A program made the position numbers and the translations under genes. Positions 45,546-54,778 of a stretch of 64,000 nucleotides of DNA are shown in pieces (position 1 is the stretch's first letter; each line of letters starts with the position of its first letter). The stretch is from assembly GCF_002904165.1 (NCBI RefSeq), contig NZ_CVTD020000023.1, forward strand, positions 1 to 64,000, read 5' to 3'. The stretch comes from Herbinix hemicellulosilytica (GTDB lineage Bacteria; Bacillota; Clostridia; Lachnospirales; Lachnospiraceae). Under the pieces are notes generated by a model, which worked only from the letters and a program-made list of their open reading frames with translations, was not told the origin of the DNA and did no database searches.

Positions 45546-46083
45546 CTGATACCCTCCCTTCCAAAACATCTTTTAACTTTTGCCTTGCTCTTGCAAGCCT
45601 GCTTTTTGCCGTTCCTTCCGCAATATTGAGTACCTTTGCGGTTTCAGCTATGGACATGTCATTAAAATAAACACACATCACTACATCTCTGTATTTTGCA
45701 GGCAGGGAAAGGACTGCTTCTTTTATCAGATGATTAGTATCCCGCTTCTCAACTTCATCATAGTCCGATTCTGTAGAAATCGCATCTTCACGGTAATCCG
45801 TCATCGGAACTACCCTTCTGTTATAAGCACTTTTCAGATAGTCTTTACAGGTATTTATAGTTATCCTGATAATCCAGGTTTTTATACTGGAATTTCCTAC
45901 AAATGTAGAGAGATTCTTATATACCTTTATAAAGACTTCCTGGAAAATGTCTTCTGCAACATGAGCATCTTTGACATACATATATGCTGTTCGAAGCACA
46001 TCATTTCCATACTCTCTGATAAGGGTTTCTATCTCATTAACAGATGACTGCCATGAGGCGTCATTTTGCTTATCTTTTTGCAT
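45535..46083 (-). CDS. ECF-type RNA polymerase sigma factor
   Basis: A 182-residue extracytoplasmic-function sigma factor. Region 2 (about 20-90; DIFQEVFIKVYKNL and IKTWIIRITINTCKDYLKS) recognises and melts the -10 element. Region 4 (about 120-175; LPAKYRDVVMCVYFNDMS, then the helix-turn-helix AETAKVLNIAEGTAKSRLARARQKL) binds the -35. The downstream overlapping gene is its likely anti-sigma. A sigma-A promoter lies upstream. The signal sensed is unknown. Confidence 0.92.
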   Translation of the reverse strand: MQKDKQNDASWQSSVNEIETLIREYGNDVLRTAYMYVKDAHVAEDIFQEVFIKVYKNLSTFVGNSSIKTWIIRITINTCKDYLKSAYNRRVVPMTDYREDAISTESDYDEVEKRDTNHLIKEAVLSLPAKYRDVVMCVYFNDMSIAETAKVLNIAEGTAKSRLARARQKLKDVLEGRVSDEF

Positions 46084-46142
46084 CCAAAAATCCCCCTATA
46101 CTATATCTAATAAATCAGGTCAGCAATTATCAAGCTATCTAT

Positions 46143-46171
46143 AGTATACATGTACAATTAACTAATGTAAA
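46143..46171 (-). promoter_or_regulatory. Sigma-A promoter of the ECF sigma operon
   Basis: On the minus strand TTTACA (46166-46171), 17 bases, TATACT (46143-46148), 60 bases before the sigma gene start. No ECF-type -35/-10 pair (GAAAC/CGTC) was recognised, so autoregulation is not evident. Confidence 0.7.
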
Positions 46172-46383
46172 CGTTTATTTGGATGCAAACATAGTCATCT
46201 TTCCCTTTCCGAATATTAGACGCCAAAGAAGACGACAAAGTTCCATAATTTTTGATCTGTCCATAAATTTCCGGTACAGGTTTTATAAAGTATTGGCGCT
46301 GTAATTGCAAAAATTTTAATATTTTTTAGCTCTAACCATTTATTGCTTTGAGAAATGCGAAAGTTATGAAAAATAACCGCAAA

Positions 46384-46424
46384 AATAGGCTCCCTTGTCC
46401 GATAAATCGGATAAAGGAGCTATT
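46384..46424 (-). terminator. Terminator of dnaE-pfkA-ABC unit
   Basis: A long stem (AATAG-CTCC, then TCCGAT/ATCGGA) with a small loop, 14 bases past the ABC exporter stop, followed by T5 on the minus strand. Minor mismatches only. Confidence 0.85.
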
Positions 46425-46438
46425 TTATATGTCTTTAA

Positions 46439-48184
46439 TTACTCTTCATCGCCATATGCCAGTTTATACAAGCCGGCATAAATCCCGTTTAAAGCCAGTA
46501 ATTCATCATGAGTACCGGTTTCCTTAATCCCATCTTCCGTAAGTACAATAATTCTTTTAGCATTCTTAATAGTAGAAAGCCTGTGGGCAATAACTATGGT
46601 AGTACGGTTTTTCGCTAATTTTTCCAGAGAATCTTGTACTACTTTTTCGCTCTCATTGTCAAGGGCCGATGTTGCTTCATCAAATATAAGTATAGGCGGA
46701 TTTTTAAGGAAAACCCGGGCTATACTGATTCTTTGCTTTTGTCCTCCCGAAAGCTTAACTCCTCTTTGGCCGATATCGGTATAATAACCGTTGGGAAGCT
46801 CCATGATAAAATCGTGGGCATTGGCGTTTTTGGCTGCCTGAATTACTTCCTCATCCGTGGCATCTGCCTTTCCGTATCTTATATTGTCCATTACCGTACC
46901 GGCAAAGAGATATACATCCTGCTGCACAATTCCGATATTTTTGCGAAGGGATTTCAGTTTGACATCCCTTATATCTATCCCGTCTATGGTAATAACACCA
47001 TCCGAAACCTCATAAAATCTGGGTATCAGGCTGCACATGGTAGTTTTTCCTACGCCGGAGGATCCTACCAATGCAATATATTCCCCGGCTTCCACCTTAA
47101 GATTTATGTTTTTGAATACATCCCCGGACTCCTCGTTATATTTGAACGATACGTTTTTAAACTCTATTTCGCCTTTTATATCTTTAAGCTCAATAGCATC
47201 AGGTTTATCAACAATATCCGGTTCAATCTCAAGGATTTCATAAAAACGGCTAAAACCTGACATGCCGTTTTGAAACTGTTCCGTAAAGTTTATAAGTTTC
47301 TTTACGGGATCTACAAGTAAATTTATATAAAGCAGGAAGGTCAGCAAATCACCGACATTTATAATATTGTTGGCTATAAACAGGCCACCTCCGGCTATTA
47401 CCGCTATATTTATCAGTGCGGTAAATAAGGTCAGACCGGAATGAAAAGACGCCATGTTCCAGTAGCTGTTTTTCTTGCTGTCTACAAATTTTAAATTACC
47501 TTCCTTAAACTTTTGCATTTCAACCGATTCATTGGCAAAGGATTTTACAACCCTGATACCGGACAGATTATCTTCGATCTGGGCATTAATATCTGCTATT
47601 CTTTCCCTGTTTCTTCTGAATGCCCGGCGCATTTTTCCTCTCATAAACACTGCAAAAATAAACATAAGAGGAAGAAAAGCAAAGACAATCAGAGTCAGGG
47701 GCAAATTAATGCGGATAAGAATTATAAAAGCCCCGACAAATTTGATTGTAGATATAATTATATCTTCCGGCCCATGGTGGCACAGTTCCGTTACATCAAA
47801 TAAATCGTTTGTTATCCTGCTCATAAGCTGGCCTGTCTTTTGTTCATCATAGAATTTAAAAGACAGCTTCTGAAAATGCTCAAAGATCTCATTACGCATA
47901 TCGTATTCAATCTTTGCACCCATAATATGTCCCTTATATGAAGTGAAAAATGTACTGATAAATTCGACAGCTGCCAGCCCAAGCATTGCAAACAACAGTT
48001 TAACAATAATCGGTACCGCTTCCGATATGTCGTAGCGTAGTAAAATATTATTGGTAATATGCCTTACGATCATCGGGTAAATCAGGGATACAACCGATGC
48101 CAGCAATGAAAAAAACATATCCGCTATAAATAACCCGAGGTAAGGCTTGTAATAAGACAAAAACTTTTTAGTTTTCTTGTCCAT
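46439..48184 (-). CDS. ABC exporter half-transporter (MsbA/BmrA-like)
   Basis: A 581-residue protein fusing a six-helix exporter membrane domain (about 15-310) to an ATPase domain (about 340-581). It has Walker A GSSGVGKTTM, signature LSGGQKQR, Walker B ILIFDEATSALD, and a switch His in VIAHRLST. It should act as a homodimer or with a partner, exporting lipids, drugs or peptides; the substrate is unknown. It lies about 25 bases after pfkA on the same strand and shares its terminator. The longest frame is accepted as the start. Confidence 0.92.
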   Translation of the reverse strand: MDKKTKKFLSYYKPYLGLFIADMFFSLLASVVSLIYPMIVRHITNNILLRYDISEAVPIIVKLLFAMLGLAAVEFISTFFTSYKGHIMGAKIEYDMRNEIFEHFQKLSFKFYDEQKTGQLMSRITNDLFDVTELCHHGPEDIIISTIKFVGAFIILIRINLPLTLIVFAFLPLMFIFAVFMRGKMRRAFRRNRERIADINAQIEDNLSGIRVVKSFANESVEMQKFKEGNLKFVDSKKNSYWNMASFHSGLTLFTALINIAVIAGGGLFIANNIINVGDLLTFLLYINLLVDPVKKLINFTEQFQNGMSGFSRFYEILEIEPDIVDKPDAIELKDIKGEIEFKNVSFKYNEESGDVFKNINLKVEAGEYIALVGSSGVGKTTMCSLIPRFYEVSDGVITIDGIDIRDVKLKSLRKNIGIVQQDVYLFAGTVMDNIRYGKADATDEEVIQAAKNANAHDFIMELPNGYYTDIGQRGVKLSGGQKQRISIARVFLKNPPILIFDEATSALDNESEKVVQDSLEKLAKNRTTIVIAHRLSTIKNAKRIIVLTEDGIKETGTHDELLALNGIYAGLYKLAYGDEE

Positions 48185-48208
48185 CTGTATGCTCCCAAAA
48201 TCTCAGTT

Positions 48209-49189
48209 CTAGAAGTTTCCGGCCAGTTTTTTTGCAAGATCAAACAAGTGTTGATCTATATCCTTTGTCATAGATAAAGCCTCATCAATGTCATAGTCTA
48301 CAAATTTATCGTTTTTGTAAGCAATAACACGGTTTGTGGCACCCTTAATCAGCAAATCTACTGCCATACCGCCCATAGCTGAAGCATATACCCTGTCTCT
48401 TACGGTAGGGCTGCCTCCTCTTTGAGCATGGCCTATAATGGTAGCTCTGGTTTCCATTCCCGTTGCTTTTTCTATTCTTTCTGCCATACCGTAGGAATCG
48501 CCTATTCCTTCGGCATTAATAATAATGTAATGCTTTCTGCCTGCTTTTCTTCCCTTTTTAATTTTATCTATAATAACCTCTTCATTGTAATCATAACGTT
48601 CGGCAATAAGAATATCCTCCGCACCGTTTGCTATGCCACACCAAAGAGCTATATATCCTGCTTTTCTTCCCATTACTTCAATAATGCTGCATCTTTCATG
48701 GGATGTGGATGTATCCCTTACCTTGTCAATTGTCTGCATAGCAGTATTTACTGCGGTATCAAATCCGATAGTGTAGTCGGTGCAGGCAATATCCAGGTCA
48801 ATAGTACCCGGCAGGCAAACCGTATTTACACCTCTTTTTGCCAGGTCTCTTGCCCCTCTGAACGATCCGTCACCGCCTATTACAACAAGGCCGTCAATTC
48901 CATGTTTTTTGCAAATTTCTGCTCCCTTCTCCTGATATTCCGGCTTCATAAATTCAGGACAGCGGGCTGTATAAAGGATTGTTCCTCCTCTTTGTATAAT
49001 ATCGGACACGCTTTTTGAATCCATATCATAGATATCTTCTTCGAGCAGCCCCATATATCCCCTTCTAATTCCTTTTACATTGACACCTTCAGCCAATGCT
49101 GTTCTTACTACAGCACGTATAGCGGCATTCATTCCGGGGGCATCTCCTCCGCTGGTAAGAACTCCAATAGTTTTAACTTTTCTTTCCAT
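48209..49189 (-). CDS. pfkA: ATP-dependent 6-phosphofructokinase
   Basis: The 326-residue glycolytic enzyme phosphorylates fructose-6-phosphate. GVLTSGGDAPGMNAAIR and GGDGSFRGA mark an ATP-type (Gly104-class) enzyme. The catalytic loop reads PGTIDLDIACTDYTIGFDTA: both aspartates of the usual TIDND motif remain but the Asn between them is Leu. GGAGG before the ATG at 49189 puts the start 8 codons into the longest frame. It follows dnaE by about 45 bases; dnaE-pfkA neighbourhoods are common in Firmicutes. Confidence 0.95.
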   Translation of the reverse strand: MERKVKTIGVLTSGGDAPGMNAAIRAVVRTALAEGVNVKGIRRGYMGLLEEDIYDMDSKSVSDIIQRGGTILYTARCPEFMKPEYQEKGAEICKKHGIDGLVVIGGDGSFRGARDLAKRGVNTVCLPGTIDLDIACTDYTIGFDTAVNTAMQTIDKVRDTSTSHERCSIIEVMGRKAGYIALWCGIANGAEDILIAERYDYNEEVIIDKIKKGRKAGRKHYIIINAEGIGDSYGMAERIEKATGMETRATIIGHAQRGGSPTVRDRVYASAMGGMAVDLLIKGATNRVIAYKNDKFVDYDIDEALSMTKDIDQHLFDLAKKLAGNF

Positions 49190-49235
49190 AAATGACCTCC
49201 ACTCTACACTCAAATGATATTGTATTCTAATTTAT

Positions 49236-52200
49236 TTATTTGCCTGAATCAAGACATTTTTCGACTAATCTTATGTTTTTTTCCGAATATATTTGATTAA
49301 GCCTGCTAATAAGATCCGAGTCCGCTTTGACGTTCATGCTTTTAGGAAGTCGCTTCATAGCCTTTTCCTTCTCACAGTATATAACTACCGTATCGTTTCC
49401 GTCATACTCCTCCAGTATTTTAAATAATTCCTTTTCTGCTTTCAAATACTCGTACAAATCAGCAAAACGAATCCAAATTTCTCTGGGAACAGCATCAAAA
49501 GGTATAATTTCCTGGCATATCAGCTTGGCATCCTTGTCCTCTTCTGTTGTTGCCCTTCCCCGTATAAATACTTTATTGTCTATTTCAAGTATGGATTTAT
49601 ACTTCTCAAAATCCTTCGGGAAAATTATCACCTCAACAGACCCGAACAAATCCTCCAGGGTTATAAATGCCATGATACCGTTATTTCTTGTAGTTTTAAC
49701 GGTTTTTGATGTAATCATTCCCCCTATGACATAAAGGCTGCCGTCTTCTACTTTGGTTTTACCTGTCTCCTCGTCCACAATAAAATCATATGAGTAACCG
49801 GTAACATTTTTACTGATTTTTTCTTTATAGTCATCAAGAGGATGGCCGCTTACATATATACCCAGCACTTCTTTTTCAAAGGCCAGCAATTCTTCTTTTG
49901 AGTATTCCTCCACATAGGGATAGTGAAAATCATATTCCTGTTTTTCATCCTTGTCGGCAAAATCAAACAGGCTCATCTGGCCTGCCAGATTTGACTTTTT
50001 TTCCTCGGCTATCTGATCAAGTATCTGGACATAACAAAGCATCAGCTGGCGCCGGTTACTGTGTATATTACTGAAAGCTCCGGCTTTTATAAAACTTTCG
50101 ATGGTTCTTTTGTTGACCTCTTTTCCCGAAAGACGGCTTGCGAAGTTTTTCAGGCTGGTATACGGCCCATGAGCTTCCCTTTCAGCCACTAGAGCTTCGA
50201 TTACAGGCCGTCCTATTCCTTTTATGGCAGACAGGGCGTATCTTATTGCACCGTCATGAACGGTAAATACCACATCTCCCGTATTGATATCCGGAGGAAG
50301 TATCGGAATATTCATCTGCCTGCAACTGTAAATGTACTGGGATACTTTACCGGGATTATCAATTACCGATGTCATCAGCGCCGCCATAAACTCTACGGGA
50401 TAATGACATTTTAAGTAAGCTGTCTGATAAGCAACTACTGCATAAGCGGCCGCATGGGATTTATTAAAGGCATACTTGGCAAAATCCAGCATCTCATCAA
50501 ATATTTTATTTGCAACGGCCTCAGGTATTCCGTTTTTTACACAACCCGGAATACCTTCTATTTCATTTCCGTATATAAATGTCTGCCTCTCTTTAATCAT
50601 TATTTCTTCTTTCTTTTTTGCCATGGCCCTGCGGACCAGGTCGCTTCTGCCATAACTGTATCCGGCCAGTTCCCGCACAATCTGCATAACCTGTTCCTGA
50701 TACACTATACAGCCGTAAGTCGGAGCTAAAATATGCTCAAGCTGCGGACAGTCGTAAGTGATTGTTCCGGCATTATTTTTTCCCTGAATATACTTTGGTA
50801 TAAAATCCATTGGCCCCGGCCTGTACAGGGCTATACCCGCTATAATGTCTTCCAGGTTGCAAGGTTTTAATTCTTTCATAAAGTTTTTCATCCCTGTACT
50901 TTCCAACTGAAATACACCTTCGGTTTTACCGGAACCGATCATTTCATAAACCTTGCTGTCGTTATAATCTATTTCCTCTAATTTTAATTTATCATTCTCA
51001 CTTCTGTTCTTATTTATAAGATTTACGGCATTTTGTATAACGGTAAGAGTTCTGAGCCCCAAAAAGTCCATTTTTAACAATCCCAGTTCCTCTAAAGTCA
51101 CCATAGGAAACTGTGTGGTTATGGTATCGTCGGCTGCCCTGGACAGGGGTACATATTCCACAATACTATCTTTACCTATAACAACGCCGGCAGCATGCAT
51201 GGAAGTATGTCTCGGAAGCCCTTCTAACCTCTTGGACATATCAATAAGCCTTTTAATTTCCTCATCGGTTTCATATAGCTTACTTAAATCCGGATTAATC
51301 TTAAGAGCTCTTTCAATCGTAATTCCTAGTTCGTTCGGAATCATTTTGGCAACAGTATCCACCTGGGCATATGGCATATCCAAAGCCCTGCCCACATCAC
51401 GGATTACAGCCCTTGCCGCCATGGTACCGAAGGTAACTATCTGTACCACCTTATCCTTGCCGTATTTATTCGTAACATAATCAATTACTTCCTGCCTTCG
51501 TTCAAAGCAAAAATCTATATCAATATCAGGCATAGTAAGCCTTTCGGGATTTAAAAAACGCTCAAAGAGCAAATTGTATTTTATGGGATCGATATCTGTG
51601 ATTTTTAAAGCATAAGATACAATGGAGCCTGCCGCACTGCCACGGCCGGGTCCTACCATTATACCGTTATCTTTGGCATATTTTATAAAATCCCATACTA
51701 TCAGGAAATAATCCACAAAACCCATATTATTAATGGTTTCAAGCTCATATTCAAGCCGGTTCCAGAGTTCCTTGGTAACCTCTTTGTATCTTTCTTTCAA
51801 GCCTTCAGTACAAAGCTGTTTCAGATATTCAAAAGATGTATACGGAGCAGGTACCGGATAGACCGGCAGCTTATATTCTCCGAATGTGATAGTTACATTG
51901 CAGCGCTTGGCAATTTCGTAAGTATTTTCAAGGGCTTCTTTGGCGTAAGGAAAGATCTGATACATTTCTTCGGGAGATTTAAGATAATACTGTCCTCCCT
52001 CATACTTCATCCGGTTTTCGTCCGTAACCTTCTTTTGAGTTTGAATACAAAGGAGGATATCGTGGGATTCCGCATCCTCCGCATATATGTAATGGACGTC
52101 GTTGGTGGCAACAAGTTTTATTCCGGTTTCTTTGGATAACCTGATAAGTCCCTGATTAACAGTCTTTTGCTCAGGAATTCCGTGGTCCTGCAACTCAAGG

Positions 52201-52715
52201 AAGAAATTGTTTTCTCCAAAGATATCACGGTAAGTCAAAGCCGCTTTCTTTGCTTCCTCATAAAAACCTCTTCTTAAGTTTCCGGCCACCTCACCACCCA
52301 GACAAGCGCTTAGGGCAATTATCCCTTCGTTGTAGCGCTTTAAGACCTCTTTATCAATTCTGGGCTTATAATAAAAACCTTCCAGAAATCCTGCAGAAAC
52401 TATCTTCATTAAATTTTGATAGCCTATATTATTTTCTGCCAGAAGAACCAGGTGATGGTAGCGATCCTCTGTCGCCCCCGGTTCCCGGTCAAATCTGGAA
52501 TTGGGTGCAACATATACCTCACAGCCTATAATGGGTTTAATATCCTCAGAAAGACAGGCTTTATAAAATTCTATGACTCCATACATCACTCCATGATCGG
52601 TAATCGCAAGGCTGTCCATACCAAGCTCTTTAGCTCGCAGGACCATTTCGTGAATTTTCCCGGACCCGTCAAGAAGGCTGTACTGTGTATGCAGATGCAA
52701 GTGAGTGAATTTCAC
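49236..52715 (-). CDS. dnaE: DNA polymerase III alpha subunit DnaE
   Basis: An 1159-residue replicative polymerase of the DnaE type. It has an N-terminal PHP domain (HLHLHTQYSLLDG), a polymerase core with the catalytic aspartates in MPDIDIDFCFERR, the fingers/thumb region (GPGRGSAAGS; RPGPMDFIPKYI), a helix-hairpin-helix (about 830-860) and an OB-fold near the C-terminus (about 985-1070). Firmicutes usually have this plus PolC, with DnaE extending primers. The start is GTG with AAGGAGG upstream. First gene of the dnaE-pfkA-ABC run. Confidence 0.96.
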   Translation of the reverse strand: MKFTHLHLHTQYSLLDGSGKIHEMVLRAKELGMDSLAITDHGVMYGVIEFYKACLSEDIKPIIGCEVYVAPNSRFDREPGATEDRYHHLVLLAENNIGYQNLMKIVSAGFLEGFYYKPRIDKEVLKRYNEGIIALSACLGGEVAGNLRRGFYEEAKKAALTYRDIFGENNFFLELQDHGIPEQKTVNQGLIRLSKETGIKLVATNDVHYIYAEDAESHDILLCIQTQKKVTDENRMKYEGGQYYLKSPEEMYQIFPYAKEALENTYEIAKRCNVTITFGEYKLPVYPVPAPYTSFEYLKQLCTEGLKERYKEVTKELWNRLEYELETINNMGFVDYFLIVWDFIKYAKDNGIMVGPGRGSAAGSIVSYALKITDIDPIKYNLLFERFLNPERLTMPDIDIDFCFERRQEVIDYVTNKYGKDKVVQIVTFGTMAARAVIRDVGRALDMPYAQVDTVAKMIPNELGITIERALKINPDLSKLYETDEEIKRLIDMSKRLEGLPRHTSMHAAGVVIGKDSIVEYVPLSRAADDTITTQFPMVTLEELGLLKMDFLGLRTLTVIQNAVNLINKNRSENDKLKLEEIDYNDSKVYEMIGSGKTEGVFQLESTGMKNFMKELKPCNLEDIIAGIALYRPGPMDFIPKYIQGKNNAGTITYDCPQLEHILAPTYGCIVYQEQVMQIVRELAGYSYGRSDLVRRAMAKKKEEIMIKERQTFIYGNEIEGIPGCVKNGIPEAVANKIFDEMLDFAKYAFNKSHAAAYAVVAYQTAYLKCHYPVEFMAALMTSVIDNPGKVSQYIYSCRQMNIPILPPDINTGDVVFTVHDGAIRYALSAIKGIGRPVIEALVAEREAHGPYTSLKNFASRLSGKEVNKRTIESFIKAGAFSNIHSNRRQLMLCYVQILDQIAEEKKSNLAGQMSLFDFADKDEKQEYDFHYPYVEEYSKEELLAFEKEVLGIYVSGHPLDDYKEKISKNVTGYSYDFIVDEETGKTKVEDGSLYVIGGMITSKTVKTTRNNGIMAFITLEDLFGSVEVIIFPKDFEKYKSILEIDNKVFIRGRATTEEDKDAKLICQEIIPFDAVPREIWIRFADLYEYLKAEKELFKILEEYDGNDTVVIYCEKEKAMKRLPKSMNVKADSDLISRLNQIYSEKNIRLVEKCLDSGK

Positions 52716-52886
52716 GGCCTATCCTCCTTTCCAATTTAATTCAAAATTTCTTAAAATACATTGTTATTAATTCATAAGCCTGTATTGTCTTATACTCATT
52801 GGCATCCATGTAAATATCCCTATTGTAAAACAATAAACAGTATGCCAAGTATTTTTTAATATGAATTTGCATAAGCCAATTTATAT

Positions 52887-52925
52887 TGAATAAAATAAGG
52901 GAATCCCATTCATGCCGGGATTCCC
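52887..52925 (-). terminator. Terminator of the polysaccharide deacetylase gene
   Basis: Perfect 9-bp arms GGGAATCCC (52899-52907) and GGGATTCCC (52917-52925), 7 bases past the stop, then TTATTTTATTC on the minus strand. Confidence 0.88.
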
Positions 52926-52931
52926 ACGGGT

Positions 52932-54371
52932 TCACCAGTTCCTGGGTGGCCTCTCGGGATCAATTATTTCTTCTACATTAAACAAATCCGCTAAACGTTC
53001 CGGAAACTGGAGCATAGCCTGTCCATCCAACGGCCGTCTGGTCATTCTGACATAATCGTCTTTTATATGCATCCAGGGTTTTGAATATACCCCGCAATAG
53101 TAATTGAATCCGACTTCCTTAAGGAATTTAAATTTATCGCTGCTGTAATGTCCCATCGTCGTTTCTATATCAACACCAAAAGGGAAAATTAATATATCTG
53201 TGGGACCGACCAGGGAGCCGACTTCATCAAGCCAGCGTAAAGTATCGTTTTTAACAAATTCGAAGGATTTTTCCTGCATATTTTTATGGCCCCAACTGTG
53301 GGAAGCAAATTCCCATCCGTTTTCTTTCATAACCCTAACCACTTCTTTTGCTGCCTTTACATCCTCTTCATACGTTGGAGAAGTAGGGTCGTTGGTTCTG
53401 TAACCTAAAATACCTTCGTAACCGGTAAGGGCTATTATTCCTTTCGCTCCCTTATATGAGAAGTCGGGGTGTTCTTCCACAAATGCATCAAGAATAGGTA
53501 CCATATCAAACGGTCCCCGAACAACACTTCCGTCATCCAGTATCATTTCACAGGTAACTTTGCCGTCATCATCTATTACCATTCTTGATGCAAATCCGTC
53601 CCCGTCCATATATTCATAATAGCTGACATCATCCTGGGATATTACAAGAGGTTTCTTTCCGGGCGGAAGATAAATCTCACCTTCCACAAATTTGGTGTTT
53701 CCGTTCTCATCGGTCACCTGTTTTGCTATATCATGAATACTTACCAGTACATAGCCGTCCGCATACAGCTTCTCTATCATCTTATTAAATTCATAAATAG
53801 TGGTCATATACATATTATATCCTACGGAATCGTAATCGCCGTCAAAAGCCTTGCTGTTGTCTGCTACTAAAGAGTGAAAGAATATATGGTTAATCTGAGT
53901 CACAGAGGTATATGAACCGCCGTATAAGACCAGTTTACTTTTTTCTTCCTCCAATTCATTAATAGCCGCAACCAAAGCAGGATAAACTTCATATCCGCCT
54001 TCTTTTCCCTGATAACTCTTTATCAATTCAATGGCACCGTCATAATCATAGCTTAATGTAAGCCTTTTTGCCTGCTCTATCAAAGCTTCTCTCTCAGCTA
54101 CTTCCTGCCTTAATCTTTCCTGCTCTCTTAAAGCTTCCTCTTCTTCCGGTGACAGTTTATTTTCCGTATCATTACCGTCTTTATCTTCCTTGTTTTCATT
54201 TCCCTGAACATTTTCATTTACTTTATCGGGATTATTATTCTTTATATTCATTTTCGTAAATAAAAAATATGACCCTGCCAATAGAACCAAAACCAAAATT
54301 TCAATTATAAGAATAGCCCGCATCCTTTTTAAATTTCTTTTTTTTCTTCTTTTCTGCCCTTTATCTGACAT
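52932..54371 (-). CDS. Membrane-anchored polysaccharide deacetylase
   Basis: A 479-residue protein. A basic N-terminus and one membrane helix (about 18-40) are followed by an acidic, coiled-coil-like linker (about 45-110) and an extracellular NodB-like deacetylase domain (about 150-450). The metal-site elements SQDDVSYY (catalytic and metal Asp) and SHSWGH (two His) are visible, so it should be active on a cell-wall or exopolysaccharide N-acetyl group. The substrate is not determinable. GAGAGGTG four bases before the ATG at 54371 is preferred over the frame opening at 54422. Single-gene unit. Confidence 0.87.
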   Translation of the reverse strand: MSDKGQKRRKKRNLKRMRAILIIEILVLVLLAGSYFLFTKMNIKNNNPDKVNENVQGNENKEDKDGNDTENKLSPEEEEALREQERLRQEVAEREALIEQAKRLTLSYDYDGAIELIKSYQGKEGGYEVYPALVAAINELEEEKSKLVLYGGSYTSVTQINHIFFHSLVADNSKAFDGDYDSVGYNMYMTTIYEFNKMIEKLYADGYVLVSIHDIAKQVTDENGNTKFVEGEIYLPPGKKPLVISQDDVSYYEYMDGDGFASRMVIDDDGKVTCEMILDDGSVVRGPFDMVPILDAFVEEHPDFSYKGAKGIIALTGYEGILGYRTNDPTSPTYEEDVKAAKEVVRVMKENGWEFASHSWGHKNMQEKSFEFVKNDTLRWLDEVGSLVGPTDILIFPFGVDIETTMGHYSSDKFKFLKEVGFNYYCGVYSKPWMHIKDDYVRMTRRPLDGQAMLQFPERLADLFNVEEIIDPERPPRNW

Positions 54372-54457
54372 AGTACACCTCTCTAATTCATCTGTATATA
54401 TTATCTCATATTGCCCGGGCAATATGACTTGGAAATTTTTGAGATTTAATGAAGAAA

Positions 54458-54511
54458 AAGAAGCATCCCAAAGATATCCGGAACGATGATAAATCTTTGT
54501 GATAGCTTCTT
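54458..54511 (-). terminator. Terminator after the crh-like gene
   Basis: A long interrupted stem (AAGAAGC-TC-CAAAGAT with ATCTTTG-GA-GCTTCTT) 12 bases past the crh stop, followed by CTTTTTCTTC on the minus strand. Confidence 0.75.
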
Positions 54512-54523
54512 AAATCTTCTGGC

Positions 54524-54778
54524 TTATTTGCTGCTCAAATATTTCTCAATATTATCAATTGCCTTTTCTTCATCCGGTCCGTCTGCAGTTACTGTTATAG
54601 TTTCGCCGGATGCAAGTCCTAAGCTCATCATACCCATTATGCTTTTTGCATTTACTTTTTTATCATCGCTTTCCACATAGATACTGCTTTCATATTGGCT
54701 GGCTACCTGAACCAGCATAGCAACAGGTCTGGCTTCCAAACCATTGGGGATATTAATTACAATTTCTCTTTTTACCAT
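54524..54778 (-). CDS. crh: HPr-like regulatory protein with Glu15 (Crh-like)
   Basis: An 84-residue HPr fold. At the site where PTS HPr has His15 (GLHARP) this protein has Glu (NGLEARP), so it cannot carry PTS phosphate on His. Ser46 and its surroundings (NAKSIMGMM) are intact, the target of HPr kinase, whose gene lies in the same cluster. Crh of Bacillus likewise lacks His15 (Gln there), keeps Ser46, and is encoded right after whiA. A catabolite-control role with CcpA is therefore inferred. AAGGAGG lies 9 bases before the ATG. The gene overlaps the end of whiA by 26 bases. Confidence 0.85.
   Translation of the reverse strand: MVKREIVINIPNGLEARPVAMLVQVASQYESSIYVESDDKKVNAKSIMGMMSLGLASGETITVTADGPDEEKAIDNIEKYLSSK

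Larger units (their letters stand above)
46084..46438. other. 355-base spacer between ABC exporter gene and sigma operon
   Basis: It holds the sigma-operon promoter (46143-46171) and, at its far end, the ABC gene terminator (46384-46424). In between, a 29-codon minus-strand frame (46175-46264) with a weak ribosome binding site is the only coding hint and is not called. Confidence 0.5.

Noticed and set aside
46175-46264. 29-codon basic peptide frame upstream of the ECF sigma gene
   Set aside because: Only a weak purine-rich stretch precedes the ATG, and a frame of this length is expected by chance. It would need expression data.
52741-52935. 64-codon minus-strand frame between dnaE and the polysaccharide deacetylase gene
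   Set aside because: Its first codons run through the deacetylase terminator hairpin (52899-52925), there is no ribosome binding site, and the composition is that of A/T-rich non-coding DNA.
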